Shown here: positions 25,301 through 39,000 of the stretch, piece by piece
How positions within the stretch are numbered: position 1 is the first letter of the stretch
Layout of the letters: every line of letters begins with the position of its first letter
Source of the DNA: Acorus gramineus
Lineage: Eukaryota > Streptophyta > Magnoliopsida > Acorales > Acoraceae
Direction of reading: 5' to 3'
Length of the DNA: 64,000 nt
Assembly (NCBI GenBank): GCA_030737835.1
Contig: JAUJYN010000034.1
Coordinates: 620,001-684,000 of the forward strand
Translations under genes and position numbers: made by a program
The notes under the pieces: model-generated
Databases searched by the model: none
The model's input: the letters and a program-made list of their open reading frames with translations, nothing else
What the model was told of the DNA's origin: nothing

Positions 25301-26086
25301 AGGGGTGAGGGTGAGGATGAAGTGAAGTCACGTCGCCACGTGACCCATTCGTTTTTCGTCCGTTCCCATAGTTGTTGGGTCCGGTTACGTATCGATGTTT
25401 AGAGACATCGTTGGGCAGTTATCTCGATGTAGATGATCCAGTAGTGTTGTGTAGACTAGTAATTCCGCGTCTCTTCGACCAACGGTATGGTCTCTCCCCA
25501 AAAGTCCCAAGAGTCATCCTCCAGGAGTGAGGGTGAGGTTAGTCGCGCCGCCGCGTGACCTTGTTATCCATTGGGTTTCCACCCATGTTTTTCCTTGAAA
25601 GGAAATTGTTTTAGTATTGAACTGTTGTAATGGTGATTGGTTTCCAGCCACTCACTGAGCTTGTAGCTCACCCCTCGCATACTGTTTCTTTTTAGGGGCA
25701 GTGTTGGGCATGGAGCTGGAGCTTCCCTGTGGCGTGGTCTTATGTGCGTGGAGCAATCTGTCCGGCGGGTGGCGAGTGCGAGGCTGTCAACAGTCTTAGA
25801 GTCATTATTTATCTATTGTAAATCGAGCATGTGGCATAAGGTGTATTTTATTTGGACTAGACGTGGCTATCACAGGACATTGATTGTATATTCAAGTCTG
25901 TAATGATATTTTTGGTTTACAAAATTATTGATATTTTATGCTTCCGCCTTTTCAGTTGAGTCATCAGTTATCATTGCTTTGCCAGCTTGTGTGTTATTTA
26001 TTGGAGTCATTGTTGACCTCTTGTACTTGAGAACTGATACTTCATATATTGCCACGTCTCGGGGATGGCCGCCCTGGGGCATGACA
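22327..26086 (+). mobile_element. LTR F, solo LTR with AATTT/AATAT flanks
   Basis: Starts TGTTATGTCTGTGTCATTTG and ends CTGGGGCATGACA, 3760 bp. The flanks are AATTT (22322-22326) and AATAT (26087-26091), a duplication with one difference. Removing it leaves sequence collinear with the related strings at 24085 and 37765, so it is a solo LTR within G. Donor-like GTAAGG at 23230 and TTGCAG ending at 23747 bound an AT-rich stretch, followed by the 36-nt cassette (23748-23783) and GTGAGT. It also has a TTG microsatellite (about 23032-23056) and a GGT-rich tract (about 23150). Confidence 0.9.
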
Positions 26087-27376
26087 AATATTCCCTTGTG
26101 ATAAGACTCGAGGGCGTGGTGTAGTTGTTGCGCCCATGCTAATGGGGCAAAGCTATGACCAACTTCAAGAGATGATGAGCTCTCTCTCGCCCTCTCCCTT
26201 TGTACGAACTGAGTAAGCAGATGTGATTTCCTACTCGACTGAGGTTCGTTTGGAATATTGGCATGCACTTGTTAGTGCGCGAGATCGCGCTTGACCCTTC
26301 CCTTTTAAGTTGGTGATATCCAATGCATTTTAGGGTATACCTTGTATGCTTATATGCTTGTATGAGGTATGCATGTATGCTAGTATGCTTGTATGCTAGT
26401 ATGCTTGTATGAGATATGCTTATATGCTTGCACGCTTATATGCATTTCATATAGCCATGCATGATATGTATGTGGTATACATATATCGTTTATGCTTTCT
26501 ATCCATGTTAGGGAGTTCCCTATAATTATTTGATAGGTTATCGTGCATGTAGTTCATGTACATAACTAAGATATTGTTATGCCAGTGTCATTTGGAGCGT
26601 TATATTTTTCGATCGGAGTCGCTAAAATTTTGGGTTTTAACCATCTACAGGAGTTGGAGAGCTCTGATTGAAAATTAGGCTACATAATTGTCTCCTAGAA
26701 GTTATGCATTTCCGATTTGGTATTTGGATTTAATTTTGTTAAAATCCAAGATGAAGAGGTTTAAATATGATTTTATCATGAGATGCTCAGTTTTGAGTTA
26801 GATTTCATACAAAAGTGGAATTAGATCAACTGGATTCATGTAGTAAAAGTTACGGGTATTTTTCCAAGTATATCCAAAGGATGAAAAATTCTGGCAGCAG
26901 CCCTGTTCAATGTTTAGCTCACATTTCGGAATAGCTGGAGGGATTATTTGATCTTGGCATAAACATGAAAGTTGTAGATAATCTTCTTGGCTTTCCAAAG
27001 GATTTTGAATTGTGCAATTCGGAGCTATATCGTAGAAGTTATGGCTGTTCGAGTGAAGCCTGTCCAGAGATTTCTGGTCAGGGACGTTTTGGTCATTTAA
27101 ACCCCTCTTTTGGCTATTTAATCCCTGATTGTCTCTCTCGCCTAACACTCTCGACCAGCCCTTCCGTCTATGAAAAATGAAGAAGATAAAGTGGAGGTGG
27201 TGTTGAAGTCCCCTCTTCGGATGTCTTGGTATGTTTGTTGTTTGAAGGGAGGTTCGGGGCGTCGATGGTGATAAAGGTGGAGCTGTGGCGTGTGGGCGTG
27301 CCGGAGCCGCGTATGGACCTCCCGCTCTCCGTGTTGGGTTCAGCCATGTCTTTTGTAGCTGATGGGGAGGAGTGGA

Positions 27377-30122
27377 TGTTATATATGTGTCACTTTTAGC
27401 CTTCTGGTCACCATTGGAGCATTCTGGCAGTTTTTCAACTTTTTCTTTTTTCGATCGAAACCGCTAAAATTTTGGACTTTTAGCTATCATCCTGAGCCTA
27501 AGGTCTCCGATTGAAAATCTAACTGCATATTATGTGTTCTGGTACCATTTCAAGCAACTCACGAAAATTTCATCGAATTTCGGTAACGTTTCAGAATTTC
27601 GCAGTTCCGAATCGTATCCGGGTTTTGACCAAGCAAAAGTCATAGGGAGACTTGACCAAGTCAAAGATGACTTTGACCAAGTCAAGTTTGACCCTTGACT
27701 TGGTCAAAATCCTTTGTTTTCTAGTGTGGTTAGGTTGACCCAAGTCAAAGTGCACCTAAACCTAGCTTAACGTAATTATTTCTAAGTTTAAGTGGTGTGA
27801 GTGTGTGAGTGGTGTGTGTGTGGTGTGGCCCCCCCTTTAAGTCCACACCCACCAATAGGAACCCCCCCCTATTCATCTTCTTCTCCATCTCTCTCAAGCT
27901 CTCTCATCTTCTCTTTAAACCCCCCATTTGATCTAGCTAGAGTGCTTGAAAGAAGAAACCCTAGAAGGAGAAAAGGAAGGTGAGGACCCGATCTATCTTT
28001 CCATGGTCTCGGATTCGCTTTCCCCTTTGTTTTTCCTCCTCTCATGGACCCTCTTTACCTCTGTTTTCAGCCCCTCTTAGGCTGAGAAGAGGTCTTGGTA
28101 GTGGTGGCTTTGGTGGTGGCAAATTGGTGCGCGAAGAGCACACGAAGATCCCTCCTTTCCTTTCCTCCCTTGGGTAAGCTTTCCTCCCCCTCTTTTTCTT
28201 GTGTAGATGCATGTTTAGGATGTATTTTTATGATGTGCAAGGGTTGTATAGGTGTTTGGGGTGGGGGAGGGCTGAGGGAGGTGTGGGGTTGGCTCGGGCG
28301 CGCGTGCGGGGTCATCCGCGCGCGTGCGCGCGACTCTGCGCGCGCAGGCAGCTCAGGCGTGCGTAGTCAGGGGCGCTGGGCGAGTGCGCGCGGGCGCACG
28401 GGCGCACGGGCGTGCGCGCGGGCGTGCGCGCGGAGCACTGCGCAGGGGCGCAGTTCGCGGTGCGCGCAGGGGTGTGCGCGGGGTGCTGCGCAGGGGCGCA
28501 GTACGTGCGGTTGGGCGCAGGGCTGGACGCGTGGTGCGCGCGGGCGCGCGCGAGCATGCGCACGAGCTGCGGCGTGTCTGGGCGAGCGGGCTGGGGCGCG
28601 GCAGCGCTCCTGGGCGCGCGGGCTGGGGCGCGGCAGTGCGCCCGGGGCGCGGGGCTGCGTGCGTGCGCACCCGTGCGCGTGCGTGCGGGTGGCCGTGCGC
28701 ATGGCTGCCCGGGGGTGCGGGAGTGTGTCGGGGCACTCGGACTCGCGTGCGTACGGGCCCGTATGCATGCTTGTCTGAGTGTTGGGTATTTCTAGCGTAT
28801 TTCTTGTGTATTTGTGTATTTTACTCACCATTTTGGTTTCCCATGTCTTGCAGATCTTGACGGGCGGTCACGCGACGACCCGGGTATTGGTGAGTGGGAC
28901 AACCCAACCCAGTTGGGAGGCGTTCGATGCACGTAGGTGTGCATTGCCCTCCCCTGGGGCACCATAGTTGCATATTAGCTAGTATTAATTGTAAACTATG
29001 CATGCATGATTATTATGTAGTATCCATGCCACCCTAGGCCTTGCATGTTAGGGATATGCACCCTTATGATATGTGTAAAGGCCAATGCATCCTGTCACCC
29101 TGTTTCATGCTAGGGAAGCCTCGACCTACGCATGCGTCCCATTTAGTTTAATTTATTTAAATCAAATGTGAGTTTTGTAATTAGCATGCCTTAGAGAATA
29201 TTATAACCTTGTGGTTATAATATATGCTTCCCCGCATCTTAGTTATGCGCCTTGGAGGAATTCTGAAGAATTCATGACATTAGTAGAGTTGCAATCGGTG
29301 TCGGCGGATCCAAGTGGATCGTATCCATGTGGGTAGGCTGTTTCTCTTCCCTTCGTTGGATCCGTGTAGGGACTCCTCAGCGTTAGATAGGCCGTCCTGA
29401 CAGAGGGCTCCCATCAGTAGGTACCTCCTGATTTTGTTTCGGACTGTGCTGAATCGTGGGAGTAGACCAGGCGAGCTACGGAGTGGAGGAGGGACTATCG
29501 GTGGACCAAGGGTGATTAACAGCCTAGTCAGTCCCAAAAGACCATGTCACCAGTTTGAGGGTGAGGGTGAGGGTGGGGTGGGTCGGCGAGGTAGCGACCC
29601 ACTGGATTGTGTAGTTATTGCCACTTAGAGGCTATAAATTGTTTAAGGTTAATATGAATTGTGATGCATGGGTTGTGCTATTCACTGAGCGTGTGGCTCA
29701 CCCCTCGCATATATTTTTCTCCAGTTATATCTGAGTTGGATCTGAAGGAGGAGCTCCCCGAGGCGCATCAGCAGTAGCGGAGCAGCGTCACGCTCTGAGT
29801 GTGAGAGGCCATTCAGCATCCCCCTTTTATTGTATGTATTGTATTCCGTGCTTGGGCACACGTGTGTATTACATTTGGATGTCATTGTATATATTGGCTC
29901 TCACAGGACAGTTGATTATGTATCGAGTCTGTAATATGTCTTTTGAATTACAGACTCAGTCTTTTAGCTTCCGCTATTTGTGTATATATTATGTCAGCCT
30001 CTTTGTTGTCTGTGTTGTCATTGTTGATATTGTTTAGAGTATATTATTGACCTCCTGTATAGACTGCTGATATCATATATACCATTGCCGCGCCTCGGGG
30101 ACGGCCGCCCTGGGGCGTGACA
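27377..30122 (+). mobile_element. LTR I, 5' LTR of element I-J
   Basis: 2746 bp, TGTTATATATG to GGGGCGTGACA. Holds GTAAG (28174-28178), a CpG-dense block (about 28280-28770), the 36-nt cassette (28854-28889) with TTGCAG before and GTGAGT after, the CACTGAGC block, and an acceptor-like TTCTCCAG ending at 29724. A short frame with EELPE ends at TAG (29775-29777). A perfect 11-bp hairpin has arms 29925-29935 and 29947-29957. Confidence 0.95.
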
Positions 30123-30127
30123 AAAGT

Positions 30128-30139
30128 TGGTATCAGAGC
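30128..30139 (+). promoter_or_regulatory. Primer binding site of element I-J
   Basis: TGGTATCAGAGC five bases after LTR I, the initiator methionine tRNA type, identical to that of element X. Confidence 0.95.
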
Positions 30140-30241
30140 CTGGTCCTGTCAGAGCCAATGGTCTTTTTTTCGTAGAGATGAGTCCTAGGATTTCTATATG
30201 AGTATTCTGATCCTAGTGTCTGGTTTTCTTAGGTTGCTGAT

Positions 30242-32761
30242 ATGCCTCCTCGCAGAGGAATGCGTGGACGTGGTCCCTCTCGACCTTTGGAGGTTCCCGG
30301 ACCTACCAGAGGTGAGGATGCTACTGGAGAGTCCTCGGCTATGGGGCCAGGACTGGCGCAGGAGCCTCCTGCATGGGAGCGTGCTTACGCTCGGATAGCA
30401 GATTTGGTGGAGACTCAGACCAGAGCATTAGAGGCCCAGACGAGGGCGTTAGCTGAGCAGGCTAGAGAGATTCAGGAGCTAAGGGCGGCCTGTGAGGTAG
30501 TTCCACAGGTCCCCTTGGTGGCAGATCCGCCTGTGGTACCCGATGTACCCCCTGCTCCCGTGGTGATTCCAGCGGTGAGAGTTCAGGATCCCCTGGAGAG
30601 GGAGGTGGAGCTAGAGGCTGCAGCGCGAGTGCACCAGAGTGGCCTCACTGCCTTTCTGAAGCTCCACCCTCCCGAGTTCCATGGACAGACGGCGGACCCC
30701 CTTGCCCCTGAGAGATGGTTGATGGAGGTGGACAAGATCTTCTCGACCATGCACTGCACCGATCGCCAGCGTGTCTCCCTGGCCACCTTCATGCTGAAGG
30801 GTAGCACCGCAGACTGGTGGGCTACCCGATCGGTGGACATTCCCGAGGGAGTGGAGCGACTTCTATGGGCGGGGTTCCGGAGGTATTTCCTGGAGGAGTA
30901 CTTCCCGTTTTCGACGCGCCAGATCGTGATGCGGGAGTTTGAGCAGCTGACGCAGGGCTCCATGTCAGTCGCGGACTACTCCACACGCTTCACGAGGCTT
31001 TCCAGGTTCGCCCCAGCCTTGGTGATGGATGAGGAGACGCGGTGTCGTCGATTCGAGATGGGTCTCATCAGCACCATTCGGGTGCATGTCTCTTCCCAGG
31101 CGTTTACGAGGTACTCGGACTTGGTGTCTCGGGCGAAGACAGTCGAGCGAGACCTCGGGGCCTCCATGGGGGTTCCGACCCCTTCTGTAGACCAGAGACC
31201 TCCCAGGAGCCAGGACCAGGGACAGCGCAAGAAGAAGCGGCCCCGCTTTGATCAGACAGCGGCTGCCGCTACTCCAGTCGATGTGGTGCCAGTGCGAGGT
31301 CCAGCACCCATTGCAGCAGTACCAGTCCAGTCCAGGCGACCAGAGACGCGGCGCTGTTACCATTGTCAGCGCATCGGGCATATTTTATATAATTGCCCTG
31401 ATGCTGGCCGACCCCGCGTGCTGCCTCCGCAGCAGCAGCAGCTACAGCAGCAGCCGTACCAGCAGCAGCCTCAGCGCCAGCAGCAGCAGCAGCCTCAGCG
31501 CCAGCAGCAGCAGCAGCCTCAACGTCAGCAGCAGCAGCCACAGGGTGGCCGTGTTGACCAGAGGAGGCAGCCAGTGCAGCCTGCGAGGCGTGCCCCTGCT
31601 CCTCAGCCGCAGTTTGTTCAGGGCAGAGTTGCAGCACTTTCGGCCGAGGAGGCGCAGGCTTCGGGTAGCGTGGTCCGAGGTATTGTTCAGATCTCCCAGC
31701 TCCCTGCATATGTGTTATTTGATTCCGGAGCCACGCACTCGTTCGTGTCTCCCGCTTTCGCGAGACGGATGGGCGTGGCGTCCGCCCCTCTTGATGTTAT
31801 GCTGGAGATATCATTGCCCGTCGGAGACCGTATTCTCCTCCGTTCTGTGTACCAAGGATATACTGTGGTGATTGCGGAGCATGAGTTTCCAGTGGAGTTG
31901 GTGGAGCTCGCCATGACGGACTTCGATGCCATCCTGGGAATGGATTGGCTTTCAGCTAGTCACGCCAGCATCGACTGTTTTGCCAAGTCGGTGTCTTTCC
32001 ACCTTCCGGGTCGGAGGTCCTTCCAGTTCGTGGGCGATCGTGACGTAGCCCCTTTGGGGTTCGTGTCGTCCATCCAGGCGTGGAGACTCCTTCAGGGAGG
32101 ATGCGAGGGCTTTCTGGCGTATATTGCTCAGGAGGACGCACCGCTGCGGGCAGATATCAGTCAGACTCCGATTGTGGCAGAGTATCCCGAGGTTTTCCCC
32201 GATGATCTTCCGGGATTACCGCCGGATCGCGCGATCGAGTTTGAGATAAATCTGATTCCGGGGACCGAGCCGATTTTGAGAGCTCCGTACCGGATGGCCC
32301 CTGCAGAGCTGAAGGTGCTCAAGGAGCAGTTGGAGGAGTTGCTAGAGAAGGGCTTCGCACGTCCGAGTGTTTCTCCGTGGGGAGCCCCTGTTCTGTTCGT
32401 CCGGAAGAAGGACGGTTCGCTGCGGCTTTGTATTGATTACAGGCAGCTGAACAAGCGGACCGTGAAGAATAAGTACCCCTTGCCGCGGATTGATGATCTG
32501 TTTGACCAGCTCCAGGGAGCGCGAGTCTTCTCTAAGATCGATCTCCGTTCGGGCTACTATCAGCTGAAGATCCGGGAGTCAGACATTCCGAAGACGGCCT
32601 TTCGTACCCGTTATGGGCACTACGAGTTCAGAGTACTGCCGTTTGGGTTGACGAATGCGCCGGCGGCCTTCATGGATCTGATGAACCGGGTGTTTCGGCC
32701 CTTCCTCGACTCCTTCGTAGTAGTATTCATCGATGATATTGGTGTACTCGAGGAGTCTTGA
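30242..32761 (+). CDS. Gag-protease-reverse transcriptase frame of element I-J
   Basis: An 839-codon open frame, the longest credible one in the window. It starts [10 protein letters not shown] as in Tekay/Del gag. Domains in order: coiled-coil-like [14 protein letters not shown] (about 58-75); capsid with HPPEFHG and [11 protein letters not shown] (about 137-160); zinc knuckle C372-C375-H380-C385; a glutamine-rich tract (about 397-437, CAG repeats); protease active site DSGA at 494-497 with ILGMDW from 564; reverse transcriptase with [17 protein letters not shown] and the catalytic FIDD at 829-832. It encodes the particle protein, the maturation protease and part of the DNA polymerase. Further RT-like coding follows to about 33174, where LTR J begins. 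The element as a whole is broken. Confidence 0.92.
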   Translation: MPPRRGMRGRGPSRPLEVPGPTRGEDATGESSAMGPGLAQEPPAWERAYARIADLVETQTRALEAQTRALAEQAREIQELRAACEVVPQVPLVADPPVVPDVPPAPVVIPAVRVQDPLEREVELEAAARVHQSGLTAFLKLHPPEFHGQTADPLAPERWLMEVDKIFSTMHCTDRQRVSLATFMLKGSTADWWATRSVDIPEGVERLLWAGFRRYFLEEYFPFSTRQIVMREFEQLTQGSMSVADYSTRFTRLSRFAPALVMDEETRCRRFEMGLISTIRVHVSSQAFTRYSDLVSRAKTVERDLGASMGVPTPSVDQRPPRSQDQGQRKKKRPRFDQTAAAATPVDVVPVRGPAPIAAVPVQSRRPETRRCYHCQRIGHILYNCPDAGRPRVLPPQQQQLQQQPYQQQPQRQQQQQPQRQQQQQPQRQQQQPQGGRVDQRRQPVQPARRAPAPQPQFVQGRVAALSAEEAQASGSVVRGIVQISQLPAYVLFDSGATHSFVSPAFARRMGVASAPLDVMLEISLPVGDRILLRSVYQGYTVVIAEHEFPVELVELAMTDFDAILGMDWLSASHASIDCFAKSVSFHLPGRRSFQFVGDRDVAPLGFVSSIQAWRLLQGGCEGFLAYIAQEDAPLRADISQTPIVAEYPEVFPDDLPGLPPDRAIEFEINLIPGTEPILRAPYRMAPAELKVLKEQLEELLEKGFARPSVSPWGAPVLFVRKKDGSLRLCIDYRQLNKRTVKNKYPLPRIDDLFDQLQGARVFSKIDLRSGYYQLKIRESDIPKTAFRTRYGHYEFRVLPFGLTNAPAAFMDLMNRVFRPFLDSFVVVFIDDIGVLEES
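31425..31545 (+). repeat. CAG-rich microsatellite coding polyglutamine in gag
   Basis: Runs of CAGCAG interspersed with CCTCAGCGC encode repeated QQQQQPQRQ. Such tracts change length easily and lie in the linker between the zinc knuckle and the protease. Confidence 0.9.
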
Positions 32762-33174
32762 GGAGCACGCTCACCATCTCCGCACTGTCTTGGAAACTTT
32801 GGCCCGACATCAGTTGTTCACCAAGTTCAGCGAGTGCGAGTTCTCTGGTTAGAGCGTATGGCCTTTCTGGGCCATGTGATTTCCGGCGAGGGCATATCTG
32901 TGGACCCGGACAAGACGCTCGCCGTGTCGAATTGGCGTCGACCGTCGAACCCCACAGAGATTCGGAGCTTCCTGGGCTTGGCGGGTTATTACAGGAGGTT
33001 TGTCGAGGGTTTCTCGAAGATAGATGTACCTCTTACCCGCCTCACTCGGAAGGATGTCCGGTTCGAGTGGTCCCCATCTTGCGAGGAGAGCTTCCTAGAG
33101 TTGAAGCGAAGGCTCACCTCAGCGCCAGTTCTTACCCTTCCGTCCGGGAGTGGTGGGTTCGCAGTTTATTCCGA
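32762..33174 (+). pseudogene. End of RT region of element I-J, next to its 3' LTR
   Basis: Plus-strand coding here carries [35 protein letters not shown] and [14 protein letters not shown], the usual end of Ty3/gypsy reverse transcriptase, and the first residues of RNase H. LTR J follows directly and no purine tract was seen before it. Confidence 0.85.
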
Positions 33175-35915
33175 TGTTATATATTTGTCACTTTTAGCCT
33201 TCTGGTCACCATTGGAGCATTCTGGCAGTTTTTCAACTTTTTCCTTTTTCGATCGGAACCGCTAAAATTTTTGACTTTTAGCTATCATCCTGAGCCAAAG
33301 GTCTCCGATTGAAAATCTAACTGCATATTATGTGTCCTGGTGCCATTTCAAGCCACTCACGAAAATTTCATTGAATTCCGGTAACGTTTCAGAATTTCAC
33401 AGTTCCGAATCGTATCCGGGTTTTGACCAAGCAAAAGTCATGGGGAGACTTGACCAAGTCAAAGATGACTTTGACCAAGTCAAGTTTGACCCTTGACTTG
33501 GTCAAAATCCTTTGTTTTCTAGTGTGGTTAGGTTGACCCAAGTCAAAGTGCACCTAAACCTAGCTTAACCTAATTATTTCCCTAAGTGTAAGTGGTGTGT
33601 GAGTGTGTGAGTGGTGTGTGTGTGGTGTGACCCCCCCCCCCCCTTTAAGTCCACGCCCACCAATAGGAACCCCCCCTATTCATCTTCTTCTCCACCTCTC
33701 TCAAGCTCTCTCATCTTCTCTTTAAACCCCCCATTTGATCTAGCTAGAGTGCTTGAAAGAAGAAACCCTAGAAGAAGAAAAGGAAGGTGAGGACCCAATC
33801 TATCTTTCCATGGTCTCGGATTCGCTTTTCCCTTTGTTTTTCCTCCTCTCATGGACCCTCTTTACCTCTGTTTTCAGCCCCTCTTAGGCTGAGAAGAGGT
33901 CTTGGTAATGGTGGCCTTGGTGGTGGCAAATCGGTGCGCGAAGAGCACCCGAAGATCCCTCCTTTCCTTTCCTCCCTTGAATAAGCTTTCCTCCCCCCTT
34001 TTTCTTGTGTAGATGCATGTTTAGGATGTATTTTTATGATGTGCAAGGGTTGCATAGGTGTTTGGGGTGGGGGAGGGCTGAGGGAGGTGTGGGGTTGGCT
34101 CGGGTGCGCGTGCGGGGTCATCCGCGCGCGTGTGCGCGAGTCTGCGCGCGCAGACAGAGCAGGCGCGCGCAATCGGGGCGCTGGGGGAGTGCGCGCATAC
34201 GCGCGGGCGCACGGGCGTGTGCGCGGTGCGCTGCGCAGGGGCGCAGTGCGTGCGGTGCGCGCAGGGGTGCGCGCGGGGTGCTGCACAGGGGTGCAGTACG
34301 TGCGGTTGGGCGCAGGGCTGGATGCGAGGTGCGCGCGGGGGCGCGCGAGCGTGCGGCGTGTCTGGGCGAGCGGGCAGGGGCGCGGCAGCGCGCCTGGGCG
34401 CGAGGGCTGGGGCTTGGCAGTGCGCCCGGGGTGCGGGGCTGCGTGTGTGCGTGCGCACCCGTGCGCGTGCGTGTGGGTGGCCGTGCGCATGGCTGCCAGG
34501 GGGGCGGGAGTGTGTCGGGGCACTCGGACTCGCGTGCGTACGGGCCCGTATGCATGCTTGTCCGAGTGTTGGGTATTTCTAGCGTATTTCTTGTGTATTT
34601 GTGTATTTTACTCACCATTTTGATTTCCCATGTCTTGCAGATCTTGACGGGCGATCACGAGACGACCCGGGTTTTGGTGAGTGGGACAACCCAACCCAGT
34701 TGGGAGGCGTTCGATGCACGTAGGCGTGCATTGCCCTCCCCTGGGGCACCATAGTTGCATATTAGCTAGTATTAATTGTAAACTATGCATGCATGATTAT
34801 TATGTAGTATCCATGCCACCCTAGGCCTTGCATGTTAGGGATATGCACCCTTATGATATGTGTAAAGCCCAAGCATCCTGATACAATGTTTTCATGCTAG
34901 GGAAGCCTCAACCTACGCATGCGTCCCATTTAGTTTAATTTATTTAAATCAAATGTGAGTTTTGTATTTAGCAAGCCTTAGATAATATTATAACCTTGTG
35001 GTTATAATATATGCTTCCCCGCATCTTAGTTATGCGCCTTGGAGGAATTCTGAAGAATTCATGACATTAGTAGAGTTGCAATCGGTGTCGGCGGATCCAA
35101 GTGGATCGTATCCGTGTGGGTAGGCTGTTTCTCTTCCCTTCGTTGGATCCGTGTAGGGACTCCTCAGCGTTAGACAGGCCGTCCTGACAGAGGGCTCCCA
35201 TCAGTAGGTACCTCCTGATTGTGTTTCGAACTGTGCTGAATCATGGGAGTAGACCAGGTGAGCTACGGAGTGGAGGAGGGACTATCGGTGGACCAAGGGT
35301 GATTAACAGCCTAGTCAGTCCCAAAAGACCATGTCACTAGATTGAGGGTGAGGGTGAGGGTGTGGTGGGTCGGCGATGTAGCGACCCATTGGATTGTGTA
35401 GTTACCGCCACTTAGAGGCTGTAAATTGTTTAAGATTGATATGAATTGTGATTCATGGGTTGTGCTATTCACTGAGCGTGTGACCCACCCCTCGCATATA
35501 TTTTTCTCCAGTTATATCTGAGTTGGATTTGAAGGAGGAGCTCCGCGAGGCGCATCAGCAGCAGTAGCAGAGCAGCGTCACATTCTGCGTGCGAGAGGCC
35601 ATTCAGCATCCCCCCCCTTTGATTGTATGTATTGTATTCTATGCTTCGGCACATGTTTGTATTATATTTGGATGTCGTTGTATATATTGGCTCTCACAGG
35701 ACAGTTGATTATGTATCGAGTCTGTAATATGTCTTTTGAATTACAGACTCAGTCTTTTAGCTTCCGCTATTTGTGTATATATTATGTCAGCCTCTTTGTT
35801 GTCTGTGTTGTCATTCTTGATGTCGTTTAGAGTATATTATTGACCTCCTGTTTAGACTGCTGATATCATATATACCATTGCCGCGCCTCGGGGACGGCCG
35901 CCTTGGGGCGTGACA
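33175..35915 (+). mobile_element. LTR J, 3' LTR of element I-J
   Basis: 2741 bp, near-identical to LTR I. Holds the 36-nt cassette at 34641-34676, a CpG-dense block (about 34095-34560) and a perfect 11-bp hairpin (35718-35728 and 35740-35750). GTGGA follows as half of the target duplication. Confidence 0.95.
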
Positions 35916-36084
35916 GTGGAAGCTCCATTGCTTTGTGTTGTTGTGTATGCATGGAATTGAAGAAGATGAGGGAGAGAAGCCCATGTTCATGCGTTATGTG
36001 TTGTGTATGTGTGTACGCCACCCGTTTGTGAGTATGTGTGAGTGACCTTTGTATGCCTTTTCTTCTCTTCTTTCAAATGAGGTT

Positions 36085-39000
36085 TGTTATGCCTGTGTCA
36101 TTTAGAGCTCTCTGATTGAAAAATAGGCTACATAATTTTTCTCCTAGAAGTTATGTATTTCCGATTTGGTATTTGGATTTAATTTTGTTAAAATCCAAGA
36201 TGAAGAGGTTTAAATATGATTTTATCATGAGATGCTCAGTTTTGAGTTAGCTTTTGTACAAAAGTGGAATTAGATCAACTGGATTCATGTAGTAAAAGTT
36301 ATGGGTCATTCAGGGCCTTTTAATTTTTTTGATCGGAGTCGCTAAAATTTTGGCTTTTAGCCACCTACGGGAGTTAGAGTACTCTGATTGAAAATCTGAC
36401 TGCATATTATGGGTCCTGGTACCGTTTAGTACTACCCATAAAAATTTCATCGAATTCCGGTAACGTTTGGAAAAATATGCAGTTCCGAATCGCATCCGAG
36501 TTTGGATGTTACCGGATAGTGGGTGACTTTTCTCACCTACCCACTTTTGTGGCATTAAATACCCACTCACACCCCCCTCTCACTCCCACGTCAACATTCC
36601 TTGGGTCTCTCTTTCTCTCTTTTCACTCCCCCCCCCCATGTGTTTGTGTAAGTTCCTCAAAGAGAAGAGAAGGAGAACAAGAAGCATGTAGTGCATGAAG
36701 AGGTGATCTTGAGGTGGGTTATAAGAGCTTGTGCTCCTAAGTGGCTGCCCCTCTCTCTTTCCCCCCTGGTTTCAGCCATCAAGAAGAGCTCCCAAGGATG
36801 GAAGTGGTGGTAGTAGTGGTGGTGGTCGAGGTGGTCAAGGCGCTTGCGAGCCCTACATCTCCCCCTCCCCTTCCCCCTCTCTTTGGTGAGTTTCCCTCTT
36901 GCTTATTTAGGTTTTTATGCATGGTTAGGTGTTAGGGAGGTCATGCAAGGTAGATGAATGAGTTAGGGTGTGTGTGGAGGGGTTAAAAAGGGGTTAAAAA
37001 TGGCTGGGCGCGCGCAGGGGTCTGTTCGCGTGCGTCCGCGCGCACAGAGGGGCGCTGGCAGGCGCAGGCGGGCGCGTGCGCGTGAGCGCGGGCACGCGAG
37101 TGCGCGAGGCAGTGTGCCTGGGATGTGTCTGGGTGCGCGGCTGGGTGCCAGTGCGCGCGCGCGTGAGTGCGCATGCGTGTGCGTGTTGGGGCTTGCGCGG
37201 GGCTGCCCAGGGTCTCGGGTAGGTGCTGGGGCACTCGGGCATGCGTGCGTACGCGCGTGCTTGCATGCGTGCGAGCCCGTATGCGTGCATGTCTAAGTCT
37301 TTGGCATTTCTAGTAAATTCTAAGTGTTAAATTGTGATGTTACTCACCAAATTTGATGCTCTTACCTTGCAGATCTCGTCGGATGGGATGCGCGAGGTCC
37401 CAGGTTGTATGGTGAGTGGTTCGATCCAATCCCCCCCCCCTCTCGGGATGCGCTTGACGCGCGTAGACGCACGTCGTGCATTGATGGGGCCCCCTAGCTA
37501 TACTATTTGTGTAGATAAGTAGTATGGCCATGCTTAAGCTATAATATGTAGATGTCTTGCATGCTAGGCTTATATACATGTATTGTATTCATGTATGAAT
37601 GATTGTGTTGCATGAGCCCCTCTAGTATGGGCATGTATTTGTGTAATGTGTATGGATGTATAGAATATGGCATGCCTTAGGTAGTATTGTAATACTACTC
37701 CCACCATATTAATTGGAATATCCAGCATGATTAAGTCTGGGTTAATAACGGGCACCTGCCTAATATTCCCTTGCGATAAGACTCAAGGGCGTGGTGTAGT
37801 TGTTGCGCCCATGCTAATGGGGCAAAGCTATGCACAGCTTCATGAGATGATGATCTCCCCCGCCCTCTCCCTCTGAATGAACTGAGTAAGTAGATGCGAT
37901 TTCCTACTCGACTCAGGTTCGTTTGGAATATTGGCATGCACCTGTTAGTGTGCGAGATCGCGCTTGCCCCTTTCTTTTAAGTTGGCGATATCCAACGGAT
38001 GTTAGAGTATATTTTGTATGTTTATGTGATTAATGACCATGTATGCATGTTGTATGAATTATTATGATGTAATCCATGTTAGGGAGTGTCCCTATAATTA
38101 TTAGATGATTGTGCATATGGTTCATGCACATAGCTAAGATTAAATTCTCCTATAAAATATATGCGCATGTTAAAACTAATTAGGCCTATCTGGGATAGGC
38201 GTGGGTATGACCCGCTGTCGGGTTGTACCTTATTAGTTAGAGCGCTAGCGATGTAATCGCCCCGTGCATCCGAGCGATGCACTCGTTTGGAATTCAGGAG
38301 AATTCATTATCTTATCGGATTGTTAAGCCGGTAGTTGGGGCGTGACACCCCCCTGTGTCCGAGCGACGCAACCGTGTGGGAGTACAATAGTGTTCGCTAT
38401 CATCGATATGTGATTATCGAGTGTAGTGTTTTTCCATTGGGTTCGCTTTGCGAACATGGAATGTTTACTCCCAATGTCGTCTGTGTTGAAGAGGCCCGGG
38501 TTGTAGCTGTCCTGACAGAGGACTCCCATCCATAGGTACCACCGATGTGTTCAGGAGTGTACTGATTGTGGGAGTGTACCAGGTAAAGGCTACCCGGGAG
38601 AGGGCTAACGAATGATATTGCGAGCGTGGAATCGTTCTACCCTTCGTCGGATCCGATGTAGGAACTTCTCGGGTTGGGAAAAGCTGTCCTGACAGAGGGC
38701 TCCCATCCGTAGGTACCACCGATGCATTCGGGAACGTACTGACCATGGGAGTATACAAGGTAGAGGCTACCCGGGGAAAGGGCTACCAGTGGACCAAGGG
38801 TGTAGAGCAGTCTAAGTCTCTTCCAAAAGTCCCAAGAGTCTCCCTCCGGGAGTGAGGGTGAGGATGAGGTGAAGACACGTCGCCTCGTGACCCATTCATT
38901 GTTCGTCCGTTCCCATAGTTGTTGGGTCCGGTCTCGTATCGATGTTTAAAGACATCGTTGGGCAGTTATCTCGATGTAGATGATCTAGTAGTGTTGCGTA

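Larger units (their letters stand above)
27377..35915 (+). mobile_element. Element I-J: Tekay/Del-like element with both LTRs and GTGGA duplication
   Basis: LTR I (27377-30122) and LTR J (33175-35915) are flanked by GTGGA (27372-27376 and 35916-35920), so this is one insertion. The LTRs differ at about 11 sites in the first 255 bp compared by eye, about 4 percent. At 1.3e-8 per site per year that is roughly 1.5-2 million years. It keeps a primer site and gag, protease and reverse transcriptase coding. No integrase or chromodomain part is present, so it could not complete its own cycle and would depend on proteins from a relative. Broken. Confidence 0.95.
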
